Source: Cololabis saira (Eukaryota; Chordata; Actinopteri; Beloniformes; Belonidae). Taken from it: a DNA stretch of 64,000 nt. The position numbers and the translations under genes were made by a program. Where the stretch lies: contig NC_084599.1 of the NCBI RefSeq assembly GCF_033807715.1, forward strand, positions 14,110,625-14,174,624, read 5' to 3'. Every line of letters starts with the position of its first letter. The first letter of the stretch is position 1. Under the pieces are notes generated by a model. The model made no database searches. It was given only the letters and a program-made list of their open reading frames with translations, and was not told where the DNA came from. This document shows, one piece after another, positions 46,561-58,458 of this stretch.

Positions 46561-46984
46561 ACTGGCTTAGGGGCCTAAACGTCAGTGACTGCTGGCCTCG
46601 GCTGATGACTCTGCAGCTGATGTAGCAGGCTTGGGTGGAGGTGTGGCAGGCAAATATGCTAAGTAGGTATTCCACTGTACGGATCATTAACATGTAACTC
46701 TGGCCATCAAAATACATGTAGTGGAAGAAAATGTAAACCATTCAAATTAAAAACTTGCATAAATATTAATGCACCTCAATATTATACTTCATTACAACAC
46801 AGGGACACAACTTCGATTTTCTTTTGTTTTCAAAGTTTATGTAGGAGCTATTTGTCACTTTTGTATTATTTAATCATGTATTATTTAGTTAGTTTTTGTG
46901 GTTTAGTTTTGGGAATACACTTTTCATTTGTTTATGATATTTAGTATTGATTAAGTTTATTTTGTTACTTAACCATGTTTTATT

Positions 46985-47220
46985 TTGAAGGTACTGGGTA
47001 GCTGGAGCACCAGGTGAGATTATATATATGGGTTGGCAGACACAGGTGAGCCGGGCACCTGGGAGGGCAGATGGTTTTTTACCAGGGCAAGAGAGGCGTC
47101 AGAGATCTTTGTTCGTTTGTTTGCCAGGAAAATAAACCTCTGGAAACTTTATTTTTTGCCTGGACAATGGACTTTCTGTATCCTGCGTAAATCCACTCCC
47201 TAGGTGTCTCAGTGGCCGTT
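46985..47220 (+). mobile_element. LTR-like promoter fragment
   Basis: A TATA-like ATTATATATATGG at 47017 is followed 120 bases later by AATAAACC (47139), the usual spacing of an LTR promoter and polyadenylation signal. No matching second LTR or TSD was found. Confidence 0.35.
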
Positions 47221-47224
47221 TGTT

Positions 47225-48415
47225 TATTATAGTTTGATACTTCGAGTTGAATATTTTGATTTATTTATTTATTTTGTTATAATTCACCTGGAGGACAAAA
47301 AATAGCCACTACAGTTTACTTCAGGTAGGCTATACTGGAGTGTACGGATTGAGTTTGGACATTCCCATGCACCCGTGAACGCACCACGAAACATGCAGAC
47401 CCGCTGCATCAGTTCACGTAAACCATCCTCCGACCAGTTGGTGTGTGTGTCCACAAAACCAAACAAACACTCACAAATAAACCCCATAACTTGAAGAAGA
47501 AAGTGATAAAAGTCCTCACTAGATTCTACCTGTGTGTTTCCGCTCTCACCTGAACACCTGTGTTCTTCTGAGCCGACACGGAGCGGTAAGCCTACACTCA
47601 GATCCCTGCACTTTTCTACGCATGTTCTTTTTTACTTAAACTCTGACAGTATATTTTTATTCTTCTTTTCAAAGATACTGCAACACTAAATTTAGAGACA
47701 CAAATATGAAGATGTCTAAATGACCTCCTTGGAAATTATGTTGTTATGATTTTTTTTCCAAAATCAATTACATTTTATTTATATAGCTTTTCTTTTTGTC
47801 TTTTACAACAGAAATTGTCTCTAGTATAATTCCAGAGACGCAGAACAAGATCCCAGACCAATTATTACATAACATAAACATAAACCATATGGTATTAAAA
47901 CTCCCCTACTGGGAGAAAAAACCTTAAACCAAGAAATTAAGATGTAACAAAGTTTTTCTTTTCTTTTACATAGAGTATGCCTATTCTTATCATGACCTGC
48001 TTCTCTACATATGTAATGGCGAGATTTGTTTTAAATATTACCCTGACTGCTTGGAAAAACAATTTCATATTAACATAATATTAGGTGAGTGGAATTTATG
48101 CAAGGGGTGGAATTAAACAGTGTTATCAACCCACATTCAAAAAAAGAAGAAGAAAAAATACAGCAACAACAAAAAGGATTTGGCAGGCCTTCAGTGTGTT
48201 TATACATTGATATTCCCCATGTGTGCTTGTGACATAAAGGACTCCAGATCGCCCAGACATGAGCGTCATGAATATTTAGGCTATAATAAACTTCCCTTGA
48301 GAACTTTTTCCAACTCCCAATGTTGAAATGTGATTATTATTTCCATTTCACGTATTCTGAACACCCAGCACGTTTAAAAGACATTGTACTCGTTTCATTG
48401 TTTTGCCCTTCAAAA
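47225..48415. other. Intergenic sequence
   Basis: No gene or repeat boundary could be supported. Confidence 0.4.
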
Positions 48416-48479
48416 GTAAATCCAATCTCCTCCCAGGATAACTTCAGGGTTCACCCTGTTATGCAGCGAGCCGATTACC

Positions 48480-48600
48480 GAAGTCTGGCCATTTCCCGTA
48501 AGCCCCGCCCCCTCGATCGTGACGTAGATCTTCCGAGCTTTCCCTCACCTTATATGGCAGAGAAGACACCACTTTCCGGGATGATGTCACGTTGCATCAA
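48480..48600. promoter_or_regulatory. Immediate-early-type regulatory cluster downstream of jun
   Basis: Within about 100 bases lie a GC box GCCCCGCCCC (48502-48511), a CRE-like TGACGTA (48520-48526), an ETS-like CTTCCG (48530) and a perfect serum-response CArG box CCTTATATGG (48548-48557). A second ETS core TTCCGG (48574) and TGATGTCA (48582-48589) follow. The last is the same AP-1/ATF octamer as in the jun promoter. The combination CArG + ETS + CRE/ATF marks serum- and MAPK-responsive enhancers. It lies about 1.3 kb past the jun poly-A signals. It could also be a promoter of an unseen transcript. Confidence 0.5.
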
Positions 48601-48639
48601 GTTTGAGAAATCAGAGCTGATTTGTAAAAAAAGATAAAA

Positions 48640-49920
48640 TAAAATCAAAGTTCCTTTTGAAATATTGATCCTTCATTACATTATTAAATGGTTGTTTTAA
48701 ATCAACCTAGTGCAGTTTGATTTACAAAGGACCTAACTGAGATGATAAATAATTAGACTAAAAAGTACAAATGGACCATTGAACTGGGTGCATTCATTGT
48801 ATTGTTAAACCTAATATGAGATGTCTTGTAAAGAAATTTAAATAAAAATCAAACATGGTCAGCATGGAAATAAGAGAAAATATTTATTAAAGAAATCTCT
48901 TGAGCAATATAGGCCGAGTATAGCCTATTCATCAGTTATTATTTTGTGTCATTTACTGGTTTTACTTACTTGCTTGATTAAATTGCAGTTTTATTATTAT
49001 CATTATTGTTATGTTATGAAAGCTCAACAACTGAGAAAACAATACGAGTTGTTGTTGTTGTCATGTTGCCATGACAAACTGTGGCGTTAATCTCTTATGC
49101 AACTCTACCTCGGTCAATGGCGCCCTCTAGTGGTTCATCATAATAATTACGCACTAATGTTCTGTAAAGTTTTAAGACTGCTTAAAATGTGTATTGTTAC
49201 CAGTCCTGCCGTAAACAGATGTTCTCCGGGCAGGTAAAGCAAATAATATCATATAATAAAGGAGACGAAGGCTTGTCAAGGATTTTTAAGACCGTCATGT
49301 CAAGTGTTCTCATTTTTGGTGTAGAAACCCATCATTTTCTTTTTCTCTCCCATTAAGTGATGTTATGAGGCACAATGCATCACTTAAGACGCATCCACAG
49401 AGGCACAAAGGTTCATATAAATGCTTTTTTCATGGAATTTATTGGTCAGTTTTTGATTAAGGACTAAGGATTAAGGCCTTGGAATTTACTTTAAATTATT
49501 TCTCTCTTTATTTGAATAACTTGAAGGATGCACAAAAGGCCTGTAATTGGTTATTATATATCAAATCAGGGATTAATCCGATCTGTTAAATTGAGATGTA
49601 TTGCTCATTTCTACCTGATGTAACTCAAGTGTGCTTGGCCCTCTTGTACAACATAGTGTGTGGCAAGAGTTTTTGGTGTGGCAGTTACACTGTTTTCGTG
49701 AACCTGCACGTGTAGATGCATTGCGGATATTTGTAGAGTTGGCGTTCCTCAGTGAGCCTGAGCTGTCAGCTGTAACACAATCACTCAGCCTGGATCAATA
49801 CCTGCACTAATGGAATTTACCTTGAGGTACTCAGAACTAACAGCTCTTGCAACATGTTGCAACATGTTTTATTGTGTGAGATCCTGACATGGCACACCCA
49901 CTTTTTTGTTACTACAAGAA
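48640..49920. other. Intergenic sequence beyond the jun 3' end
   Basis: AT-rich and non-repetitive. No gene was found. Confidence 0.45.
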
Positions 49921-49939
49921 CACAGAGACATTGTTTCAT

Positions 49940-50658
49940 TTTATTTCTTTTATTTTCTTAAATACTTATTCATTTCTGAAGTGCTCAGAAAAACATAAAA
50001 AAACATATACAGTATTCTTATTACAAATTATAAACTTAAGTACTCCAAGTTGATCTTATGTACATATAACAATGAGTGAAACCCCATTAAACAGCTTTAG
50101 AAAAAACAAAGTCAATTTTGAAGCTTTTCCAACTGAACTTCTTACAAATAAGAAAAATGTTTTACTTTGTACTGTAACTCAGAAGTCAGGCAGCAATTGT
50201 TTCAACTTTTCAGTTATTTATGACAACACGCCCATATTTGAGGCCATTATGGCTACAGCAAGAAAAAAGTCTCTGCAGGCTCTTGATTCCTCTTAATACT
50301 GATCTTCTCCTTTGATATAATGATAAGGTTCGTGCAGAGCCGGCTATATCAATCAAGAAAACGTCAGTCCTGCCCATGTCTGTAAAAACCCAAACAGAAA
50401 CAGAGAAGCGTCCTTGCTCGCTGCCATGCACGGCCCCTGGTGGTCCACGGCTCCTGTCACTGTCCCGGGCCGGTCTTTAGGACGCGCCCCCGGGAAGAGC
50501 GCTGGGCACTCCAGGAGCGTCAGTGCGGCTCCATCCCAAATCCCTGCCATGGTTTTTCGGGAGACAACGCCACCACAGAAAGCGTCCGTTTCTTTCAACC
50601 AGAGTCTGTTCTGTTTCTGTCCCTCTCTCTCTGTCTCTCCAGCGCACTTTGACGCCCC
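49940..50658 (-). other. jun: jun 3' untranslated region with poly-A signals
   Basis: Starts directly after the stop codon. Two minus-strand AATAAA hexamers lie at 49945-49940 and 49954-49949, which gives a 3' UTR of about 0.7 kb. At least one ATTTA pentamer (49959-49963 region) lies just before them. Mammalian JUN mRNA is short-lived through AU-rich 3' elements. Here the AU-rich part is the distal 150 bases. Confidence 0.65.
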
Positions 50659-51555
50659 TCAGAAGGTCTGGAGCTGCTGCGTCAACATGAGCTGACAGCC
50701 GCTGTTGACGTGGTTCATCACCTTCTGCTTCAGCTGGGCCACCTGCTCCCGCAGCATGTTGGCGGTGGACGCCAGCTCCGAGTTCTGGGACTTCAGGTTC
50801 TTCACTTTATCCTCCAGCCTCGAGATCCTCTCCAGTTTCCTCTTGCGGCACTTGGAGGCGGCGATGCGGTTCCTCATGCGCTTCCTCTCCGCCTTGATGC
50901 GCTCCTGGCTCTCCATGTCTATGGGGGAGAGAGGCGGGGTCTCCCCCGGCATCTCGGGCACGGTCTGGGGCTCCTCTTTGAGCGCTGAGAGCCGGGGCAG
51001 CTGCTGGCCGTAGACGGGCAGCTGCGGGGCGGCGGCGGGGAAGGACATGGCCGGGGCGGAGGGGGTGTAGCTGGGGGCCGAGACGGTGCTGATGGCCGGG
51101 TTGAAAGTGTTCAAGTCCTCGTAGACGGGGGAGTCGGATGCCCCCCCGGCCTGGGCCGCCGGGGGGGCGGCGGTGCCCGGCATGTGCTGGTGGTGCAGCT
51201 CGGCCAGGGCTCGGACAAACCCCTCGGCGAAGCCCTCCTGCTCGTCGGTCACGTTCTTGGGGCAGAGGAACTGTGTGGGGGTCGGGGTGGTGGTGATGAG
51301 CCCGTTGCTGGACTGGATGATGAGGCGCTCCAGCTCCGGGGAGGCCAGCTTCAGCAGACCCACGTCCGGGGAGGAGAGCATCTCCCCGGCCTTGCGCTGC
51401 AGGTGGGGCTTCATGGAGCCCGCGGGGTCGGACAGGTTCAGGGTCATGCTGTGTTTCAGGGCTTTCGGGTTGCTGTATCCGTAGCCGGGGGTGTCGTGCT
51501 GGGAGAAAGCGTTGACCGAGTCGTCATAGAAAGTAGTTTCCATCTTGGTATACAT
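50659..51555 (-). CDS. jun: Transcription factor AP-1 subunit c-Jun, single exon
   Basis: Intronless CDS of 298 residues (human JUN has 331). The start [12 protein letters not shown] matches human [12 protein letters not shown]. The JNK-docking delta region lies at about 30-55. The JNK-site context [18 protein letters not shown] gives Ser62 and Ser72, equivalent to human Ser63 and Ser73. TTTPTPTQ follows at 88-95. The sumoylation-type LKEE is at 192-195, and the [11 protein letters not shown]3/priming site has Thr206 and Ser210. The basic region [17 protein letters not shown] (224-240) contains the redox cysteine 236. The leucine zipper has Leu247, 254, 261, 268 and 275. The C-terminus [11 protein letters not shown] is identical to human. 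The central Gly/Gln/Pro-rich stretch is about 30 residues shorter. An upstream open extension (to 51672) has no ATG and is 5' UTR. The next ATG, at 51543, has a stronger context. Confidence 0.98.
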   Translation of the reverse strand: MYTKMETTFYDDSVNAFSQHDTPGYGYSNPKALKHSMTLNLSDPAGSMKPHLQRKAGEMLSSPDVGLLKLASPELERLIIQSSNGLITTTPTPTQFLCPKNVTDEQEGFAEGFVRALAELHHQHMPGTAAPPAAQAGGASDSPVYEDLNTFNPAISTVSAPSYTPSAPAMSFPAAAPQLPVYGQQLPRLSALKEEPQTVPEMPGETPPLSPIDMESQERIKAERKRMRNRIAASKCRKRKLERISRLEDKVKNLKSQNSELASTANMLREQVAQLKQKVMNHVNSGCQLMLTQQLQTF

Positions 51556-51900
51556 AGAAGTGAGAGTAAAAGTCACTAGAAAGTCTTTCAAAAGCAACTT
51601 TTCGTCACTCCCTTCACTTCTTCTTGAAAGAAACGGCTTCCAAAAGTCCAATCTGTGCGTAAAAGCCTCCAAAAAAAAAAATCAGAGTCAGTGCGCACTT
51701 CTTGACACAGGAATCAAAACTTACTTCTTTCTTCTTTCCGAGTATTCAGAGTGACAGTTCACAAAGTGTTTGCCAGAGTATCCAAACTTGTTTTGAGTTC
51801 TTAAGTGACACGGCGGCTATGGTTGTAACTTGTGTCCCGTGAGCAGAGCCTCTCTCCCCGCCGTCTGTGTGTACACTAGTTGTGGACAGCGTGGAGCAAA
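51556..51900 (-). other. jun: jun 5' untranslated region
   Basis: Lies between the promoter block and the start codon. As in mammals it is long and free of introns. The exact transcription start is not visible. GCAGATAAGG (51910-51901) occupies the position of the GCAGATAAG sequence near the human JUN start site. Confidence 0.55.
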
Positions 51901-52000
51901 CCTTATCTGCTGCCGGCGCCGCCGCAGCTCCCCAAATAAGCATGATGTCATGACGGGGCCCTCCCATTGGCTGGGGGGCGGGGCCGGGGGCGGGGCCACG
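51901..52000 (-). promoter_or_regulatory. jun: jun proximal promoter
   Basis: Read in the direction of transcription, two GC boxes (GGGGCGGGGCC, 51996-51974) come first, then CCAAT (51970-51966). The proximal AP-1/ATF octamer TGACATCA (51950-51943) and an A/T-rich CTTATTTGGG (51940-51931) follow at the place of the human MEF2 site. Last comes GCAGATAAGG. This is the mammalian order: Sp1, CTF, jun1 TRE, MEF2. The jun1 octamer binds c-Jun/ATF2 and drives autoregulation in mammals. Confidence 0.85.
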
Positions 52001-52059
52001 TAAACCGATAAGGCACGTTGCCTAGACGACCACCCAGAAGATTCTTAATCTCGCGGTGG

Positions 52060-52130
52060 ATTGTGGGATGAGGTAATGCAGTAAGGAGAGCGTGAGCGCG
52101 GTGCATTGTGGGATGACGTATTGTTTTTGA
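52060..52130 (-). promoter_or_regulatory. jun: jun distal TRE (jun2-like) and a CRE-like copy
   Basis: TTACCTCA (52076-52069, minus) is exactly the mammalian jun2 TRE octamer. It lies 126 bases upstream of the jun1 octamer, against about 119 in human. A nearly duplicated 20-base block, CATTGTGGGATGACGTATTG at about 52104-52123, carries TGACGTA in the same place. Confidence 0.75.
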
Positions 52131-52234
52131 ATATCTGGTTACCCGCCTCTGCCGTCGGTGGCGGGACCGGGACAGTGCAGAGAGAGCCCGCATCTCTTTA
52201 AATCCGTTTGTGACAAAGAAAAGAGACACACAAC

Positions 52235-52877
52235 TAGGGTTGCCACCTTTCAGAAATAGAAATAAGGGACGCCCTGATTTCAGCATCGCAGGAGCCAAAA
52301 AAAAAGCCCCAAAACTTCTAAACTGAATAAAAATGTGTTTATTTTATATGAAAAAACAAAATGCTTTGATTTAAAGTTTAAAGTGCTTTAATAGCATTGA
52401 ACTTGCATGACTGTATAGACAGCCAGCCATACTAGCAACTGGAATATCCTCCTATGCTACGTATGTCCACATCAGCCCAGATGGAGAATATAGCCTACAG
52501 GTGAAGAATATGGTGTAAAAGTTAATTTATTTCAATAATTCAACTAGAATATGGTATAAAGGTTAATTTATTTCAATAATTCAACTAGAATATGGTGTAA
52601 AAGTAAATTTATTTCAATAATTCAACTAGAATATGGTGTAAAAGTAAATTTATTTCAATAATTCAACTAGAATATGGTGTAAAAGTTACTTATTTCAATA
52701 ATTCAACTAGAATATGGTGTAAAGGTTAATTTATTTCAATAATTCAACTAGAATATGGTGTAAAAGTTAATGAAAATACGGTACAAATCGCGTCCCATAT
52801 TAGTTCAATACGGGATGCAACATTTTTTTCTCAAATAAAGGACAATTCCGTATTTTACGGGACGGGTGGCAAGCCTA
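52235..52877. mobile_element. hAT-type non-autonomous element, copy 2, beside the jun promoter
   Basis: Begins TAGGGTTGCCACC and ends GGTGGCAAGCCTA. CACACAAC flanks both sides exactly (52227-52234 and 52878-52885). It is the inverted counterpart of 32444-33056, with the blocks CAGAAATAGAAATAA, GCATGACTGTATAGACAGCC and AATTCCGTATTTTACGGGAC. The 41-bp array has six full units plus a partial one, against four in copy 1. It begins about 160 bases upstream of the jun2 TRE. Confidence 0.94.
52505..52770. repeat. 41-bp minisatellite, six to seven units, in hAT copy 2
   Basis: Each unit reads TAGAATATGGTGTAAAAGTT then an ATTTATTTCAATAATTCAAC-like end. It is the reverse complement of the array at 32650-32813. 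Confidence 0.92.
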
Positions 52878-52889
52878 CACACAACACAC

Positions 52890-55160
52890 CCAGTTTATAT
52901 CATTAATGTTGCCTCATTTACTCTTTAGTTCACTTACCGTTATTTGAGAATAGAAAAACTTTAGTTTAACCTTTTAAAATTCCTTAAAGCGTAGAAAGTC
53001 AACTCTTCTGTCAGTCATATTCAATTATGCTCTGGTTACCGGTCAAAACCTTAGCCCGGATGTAATCATGGCAGACAAAATGAAATAAAACATTAACGGT
53101 AATACAAAAATATACATACAATTTTTATTTTTTTTTAAATGGGATGCCTCACTCATGATGGAAAGTCTTAATGTAATTTAGCCTAGGATTTTATGGTGGT
53201 CCCTGGTTGGTGGTCCTATATGATTCTTTTTATTGCATATACCATAAACATTAGACACACAAACACATTTTTAGCATTAATATGCAATTCCACACGTGAA
53301 TCCCTCAGTGTATATACTGAGGGATTTAAAATTTGAGGTGTGCAGAAGTCAATATAAACAGAAACAAATGTAGCTAGTGACAATATTTTTAAGTTTAGTT
53401 ATTTACCAGAAATGCTGTTACAGGCCTGTCTTAATGAGTCATAGTATAATGAGTCAGACGGAGTTATATCACCCCTCCCAAGAGTTCTGAGATTGAAATA
53501 CACCTACAAAGTATTTTTTTTATCCATTTTCTACAAGCAAATTAGATTACCATTTTTCACAGCCATTTATAGTCTTTGTTACCAGTAGAACTAGACATCT
53601 GCTTGTCCTCATGAAGACCAGGCACTTTTCTATTGTCCGTGTCAGGGTGTGTAATTAGTGCAGTGAAGTCCATTGTACCCTGGCCTTTGGTCAGAAATCA
53701 TAGGTGGTATAACGGCGGGAGGTTAACTGGTGTGTCTGCCACCCCCCACCCCACCCCAGTCCTCCACACTCCCACCGTCTGGGTCATCCTTCGCCCTGGC
53801 AGCCTTACAGTTCACTCTTTCTAGTACATCCAGTCTAAATATGTTCCCCTCATGTGACAAGTAAATCAGTCCCCTGGCGCTGGCTGGCTGAGAGAGACAC
53901 CTAAAGAGGATGAACTGAACCATAAAACACAGCTACAGTCTTACTTTTTACTGCTTCTAATGTTGTCTTTATGTACTGCTGTAAGTGTCAAACCGTGGCG
54001 GTCAATAAAGTCATATATCGTGATCTAACTTTGACTTAAGTGATATCACGTTGTTTCTTTCAAGATTTAAATGCATAAAAGAAAATTGCTTGGGTTTATG
54101 GTCAAGGCACACATTAGGAAAAAGGTTAAGATGAGTACACTTATGCTTTATTCTGGAGGTTAAGTTATTTTTGTTCACGTTGTCATGGTTTTATAACAAT
54201 AACTCAAGGGATGAAATAAGAGGAAGCAGGAAAAACCCCATGTTGTTCAGATACTTGCTTACACTTGTGTTCCACTTGTTTGTTCTGAAAAATTAATACT
54301 CTTTAGCTCATTCATTTATTCTTTCCTCTTTTTCCATCCAAATATGTAAACATTAAATGTTAATGCTTGCCACCTGACAGCAGAGATCCACGTTAAATGG
54401 GTCACCTACTGTCCTACAGACACAAATAAGAGTAATGCCATTTAAATTGGTCACATTTGACTTAGAGCTATTTCAGTTTCCTATCTCATAAACAAAGCCG
54501 TGGTAATTTGAAGTTTTATGTCCATATTCTTCCACACTTTCACGCTTTAAAGATGCATGGTCACATCCCAATGTAATGTCATGTGTACCAATGTATATGT
54601 AAGGTACCACGGAGGAAGCCTGCTGCTGCCTGGCTCAGAGCCTGGACATCAAGACAAAAGTACTTAGTCAATAAATAAAAACTTGTTCTTTTGTTCACAG
54701 TATCACATATTTATTCATTTAAAAAGGTACAAATTAGTTTGAAAATATTTAACCAATCTTGGCTTTTGGGAATGTTTATGATAAGAAAAGCAAACTAGTG
54801 TCTCAATGCTCGGATTTTGTTGTTTGTTATTGTAAGTTGTCGAGTCCTTGACAAGCAAATAATATTGTGGTGCTCAGTCAGGAAATAATACCCCAGTGCT
54901 GACTCAACTGTACTGTACGCAGAGAAATTAGAGATACAAATAATTAAATAATAAAGGTAATACATAGAAAAAAACCTTGTTTATAGATTATATTGTAAAT
55001 GGAGTATACAGTAATTTAAAGTCCACCTTGCTACTTTAGAAAAAAGCATCTTATATACAGAGTTAATGTGCTACAGTAATTTGATGTAAAATAGATGATA
55101 ACCTTCCAGTCACAGGTTGTGTTTTTCAGTGCTTAATGTGTTTAAATATTTCTGTGCAAA
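52890..55160. other. Intergenic sequence upstream of jun
   Basis: No gene is supported. A perfect 11-bp hairpin lies at 53299-53326. The CCACCCCCCACCCCACCCC stretch near 53740 is simple C-rich sequence. The remainder is AT-rich and non-repetitive. Confidence 0.45.
53299..53326. other. Perfect 11-bp hairpin
   Basis: AATCCCTCAGT, loop GTATAT, then ACTGAGGGATT. There is no T-run or gene context to suggest a function. Confidence 0.65.
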
Positions 55161-55164
55161 TAAC

Positions 55165-55429
55165 AAACTAACAAAAGCAGACACTTTCCTGTAGCTACAT
55201 CTGCAGTTTATTTTCAAGATAAAGAATCAACACTGTCTCCCAGACACATGTTTTTTTGAGCATTGTGTTCCTGCTCAGCTGCATCCTGACCTGAGCTGGC
55301 TAGTCTTAAGTTACTGAGTCTTTAGCTCTTCCTCTCACCAACAAACTCCTGCTGCTTGCCGAACTTTTTCATTAAGGCCTCCTCCTCCCTGTCTTCCATC
55401 GCTTTCACTCCCTCCTCTCTGACATTACT
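55165..55429. repeat. 265-bp direct duplication, left copy
   Basis: Matches 56705-56969 at a constant offset of 1540 bases, with only about four substitutions and no gap. The two copies flank a (CA)n-family element exactly. On the minus strand both copies keep an open frame ending MKKFGKQQEFVGERKS and a stop. Confidence 0.93.
55322..55429 (-). other. Possible terminal exon of an unknown gene (left copy)
   Basis: Minus-strand frame of about 35 codons ending in KKFGKQQEFVGERKS-stop. It is repeated in the right copy with two conservative changes (Met to Val, Glu to Asp). No splice acceptor with a pyrimidine tract lies upstream in either copy, so coding status is doubtful. Confidence 0.2.
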
Positions 55430-55499
55430 TTTTTTTTTTACTTGTCTGCACACATATTAATGGTTAATACCATGCTGGTAAGAACCTAAGGCCTATGTG

Positions 55500-55917
55500 C
55501 ATTGTTAATATCATTATCTCATTAATATATATATACATATATATACACATACAAACCCTTTTTTTTTGGGGGGGGGGGGTGACATCCGCTGCTAATCCAG
55601 GACGCGAGAACACACATGGAGGCGCACGTCGAGCACTGGAAATCTACAAAAAAAAAAAACAGAACAGACACGAAACAGACACGGAACCGGCCAAAACACG
55701 AGCAGCAACCGTCCCAAGTCTCGAGATCCAATCACAATCTGAGCTAAGCTACCGCGATTAACTAACCCCAAAAACTACAGAGCCAGCATGCAGGTGAACG
55801 AGCCGGTGTATCTGTCTATATGTGTGTGTGTTTGTGTGTGTGTATGTATATGTCTGTGTGACTATGTGTATGTGTGTCCGTGTGGCTATGTGTGTGTGTG
55901 TGTATTTATATGTGTGG

Positions 55918-55968
<51 letters not shown>

Positions 55969-55996
55969 TCTGTGTGGCTATGTGTGTGTATGAGTA

Positions 55997-56074
<78 letters not shown>

Positions 56075-56700
56075 TCTGTGTGGCTATGTGTGTGTATGAG
56101 TATGTATGTGTGTGTGTGTGTGTGTGTGTAATAGTCCTATCAAAGTTCCATCTGAAGTGTATCCATAGTGGGGGAGGGGGGGAGGCAACCCCACCACCCG
56201 CGAGACCAGAGGCCGACAAGGAAGAACCCGGAACCCAGGCTACCAGCAACCCCACAGAGGGCGAGTAGAGGGCGGGGGGCAACCCACCGCCAGCGAGACC
56301 CCCCTCCCCGGCGGCCAGGGAACCCACGGCGGCGGACCGGGACCCAGGCGAACCCCGACCACCCGGGCCGGGCCGGACATGCAGCCAGGAGGCCCTCACC
56401 CCCCAGGCCAACGACCCCCACCCGGCGAGAGGTCAGCCTGCCCGGAGAGACAGAGCCGCCCCGGCCGCCGACGCGGGCAGGCGCACCCGCCCCCACGAAA
56501 GCGGCCCTCCAGGACCAAAGGACCGCCCCGCCGCACAGGCAGCGGGGGGGACCGGAGACGGGCCCAGAGAGAGGGAACCCCCCAACAGGGCGACACCCGC
56601 GCGGGCCCGACAACGGAGGGCCCCAGACCCAGGCATCCCATTCATCCATCCATTCACCCATCCGATTTCTATAATAATAATAGTATAATATACTAACAAT
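55500..56700 (-). repeat. (CA)n-centred repeat family, copy 3 with C-rich block (minus)
   Basis: Ordered blocks as in copy 2: an ATATAC tract, T then G run (55560-55580), GACATCCGCTGCTAATCCAG, GAGCTAAGCTACCGCG, GCATGCAGGTGAACGAGCC, and a very long interrupted (TG)n (55817-56130). ATCTGAAGTGTATCCATAGT, GGCAACCCACCGCCAGCG and then a C-rich block (56290-56640) follow. The last is the counterpart of the G-rich block at 12735-13930. ORFs here are low-complexity. Confidence 0.85.
55817..56130 (+). repeat. Interrupted (TG)n microsatellite
   Basis: Over 300 bases of TG with recurring TGTCTGTGTGGCTATG interruptions, i.e. a higher-order minisatellite within the microsatellite. Confidence 0.93.
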
Positions 56701-56704
56701 AATT

Positions 56705-56969
56705 AAACTAACAAAAGCAGACACTTTCCTGTAGCTACATCTGCAGTTTATTTTCAAGATAAAGAATCAACACTGTCTCCCAGACACATGTTTTTTTGAG
56801 CATTGTGTTCCTGCTCAGCTGCATCCTGACCTGAGCTGGCCAGTCTTAAGTTACTGAGTCTTTAGCTCTTCCTCTCACCAACAAACTCCTGCTGCTTGCC
56901 GAACTTTTTCATTAATGCGTCCTCCTCCCTGTCTTCCACCGCTTTCACTCCCTCCTCTCTGACATTACT
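56705..56969. repeat. 265-bp direct duplication, right copy
   Basis: Partner of 55165-55429. To its right the sequence continues as unique DNA (CTGCATTATTATTCC), whereas the left copy runs into a T-run and the element. Confidence 0.93.

Positions 56970-58458
<1,489 letters not shown>

Noticed and set aside
48320..48637. 105-codon plus-strand frame over the CArG cluster
   Set aside because: No similarity recognised. The region is better explained by the dense regulatory motifs.
50705..51579. Antisense frames over jun
   Set aside because: Shadow frames of the GC-rich jun coding sequence. No independent evidence.
51556..51672. 39-codon N-terminal extension of jun
   Set aside because: In frame but with no ATG. 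The known Jun start aligns at 51555.
55758..56411. 217-codon minus-strand frame and its plus-strand counterparts
   Set aside because: Formed by the (TG)n tract and the flanking C-rich repeat. The same repeat elsewhere has other frames.
56862..56969. Terminal exon of a named gene
   Set aside because: The frame is kept in both duplicates, but no pyrimidine tract or convincing acceptor precedes it and I do not recognise the peptide. It is kept only as a low-confidence feature for the left copy.
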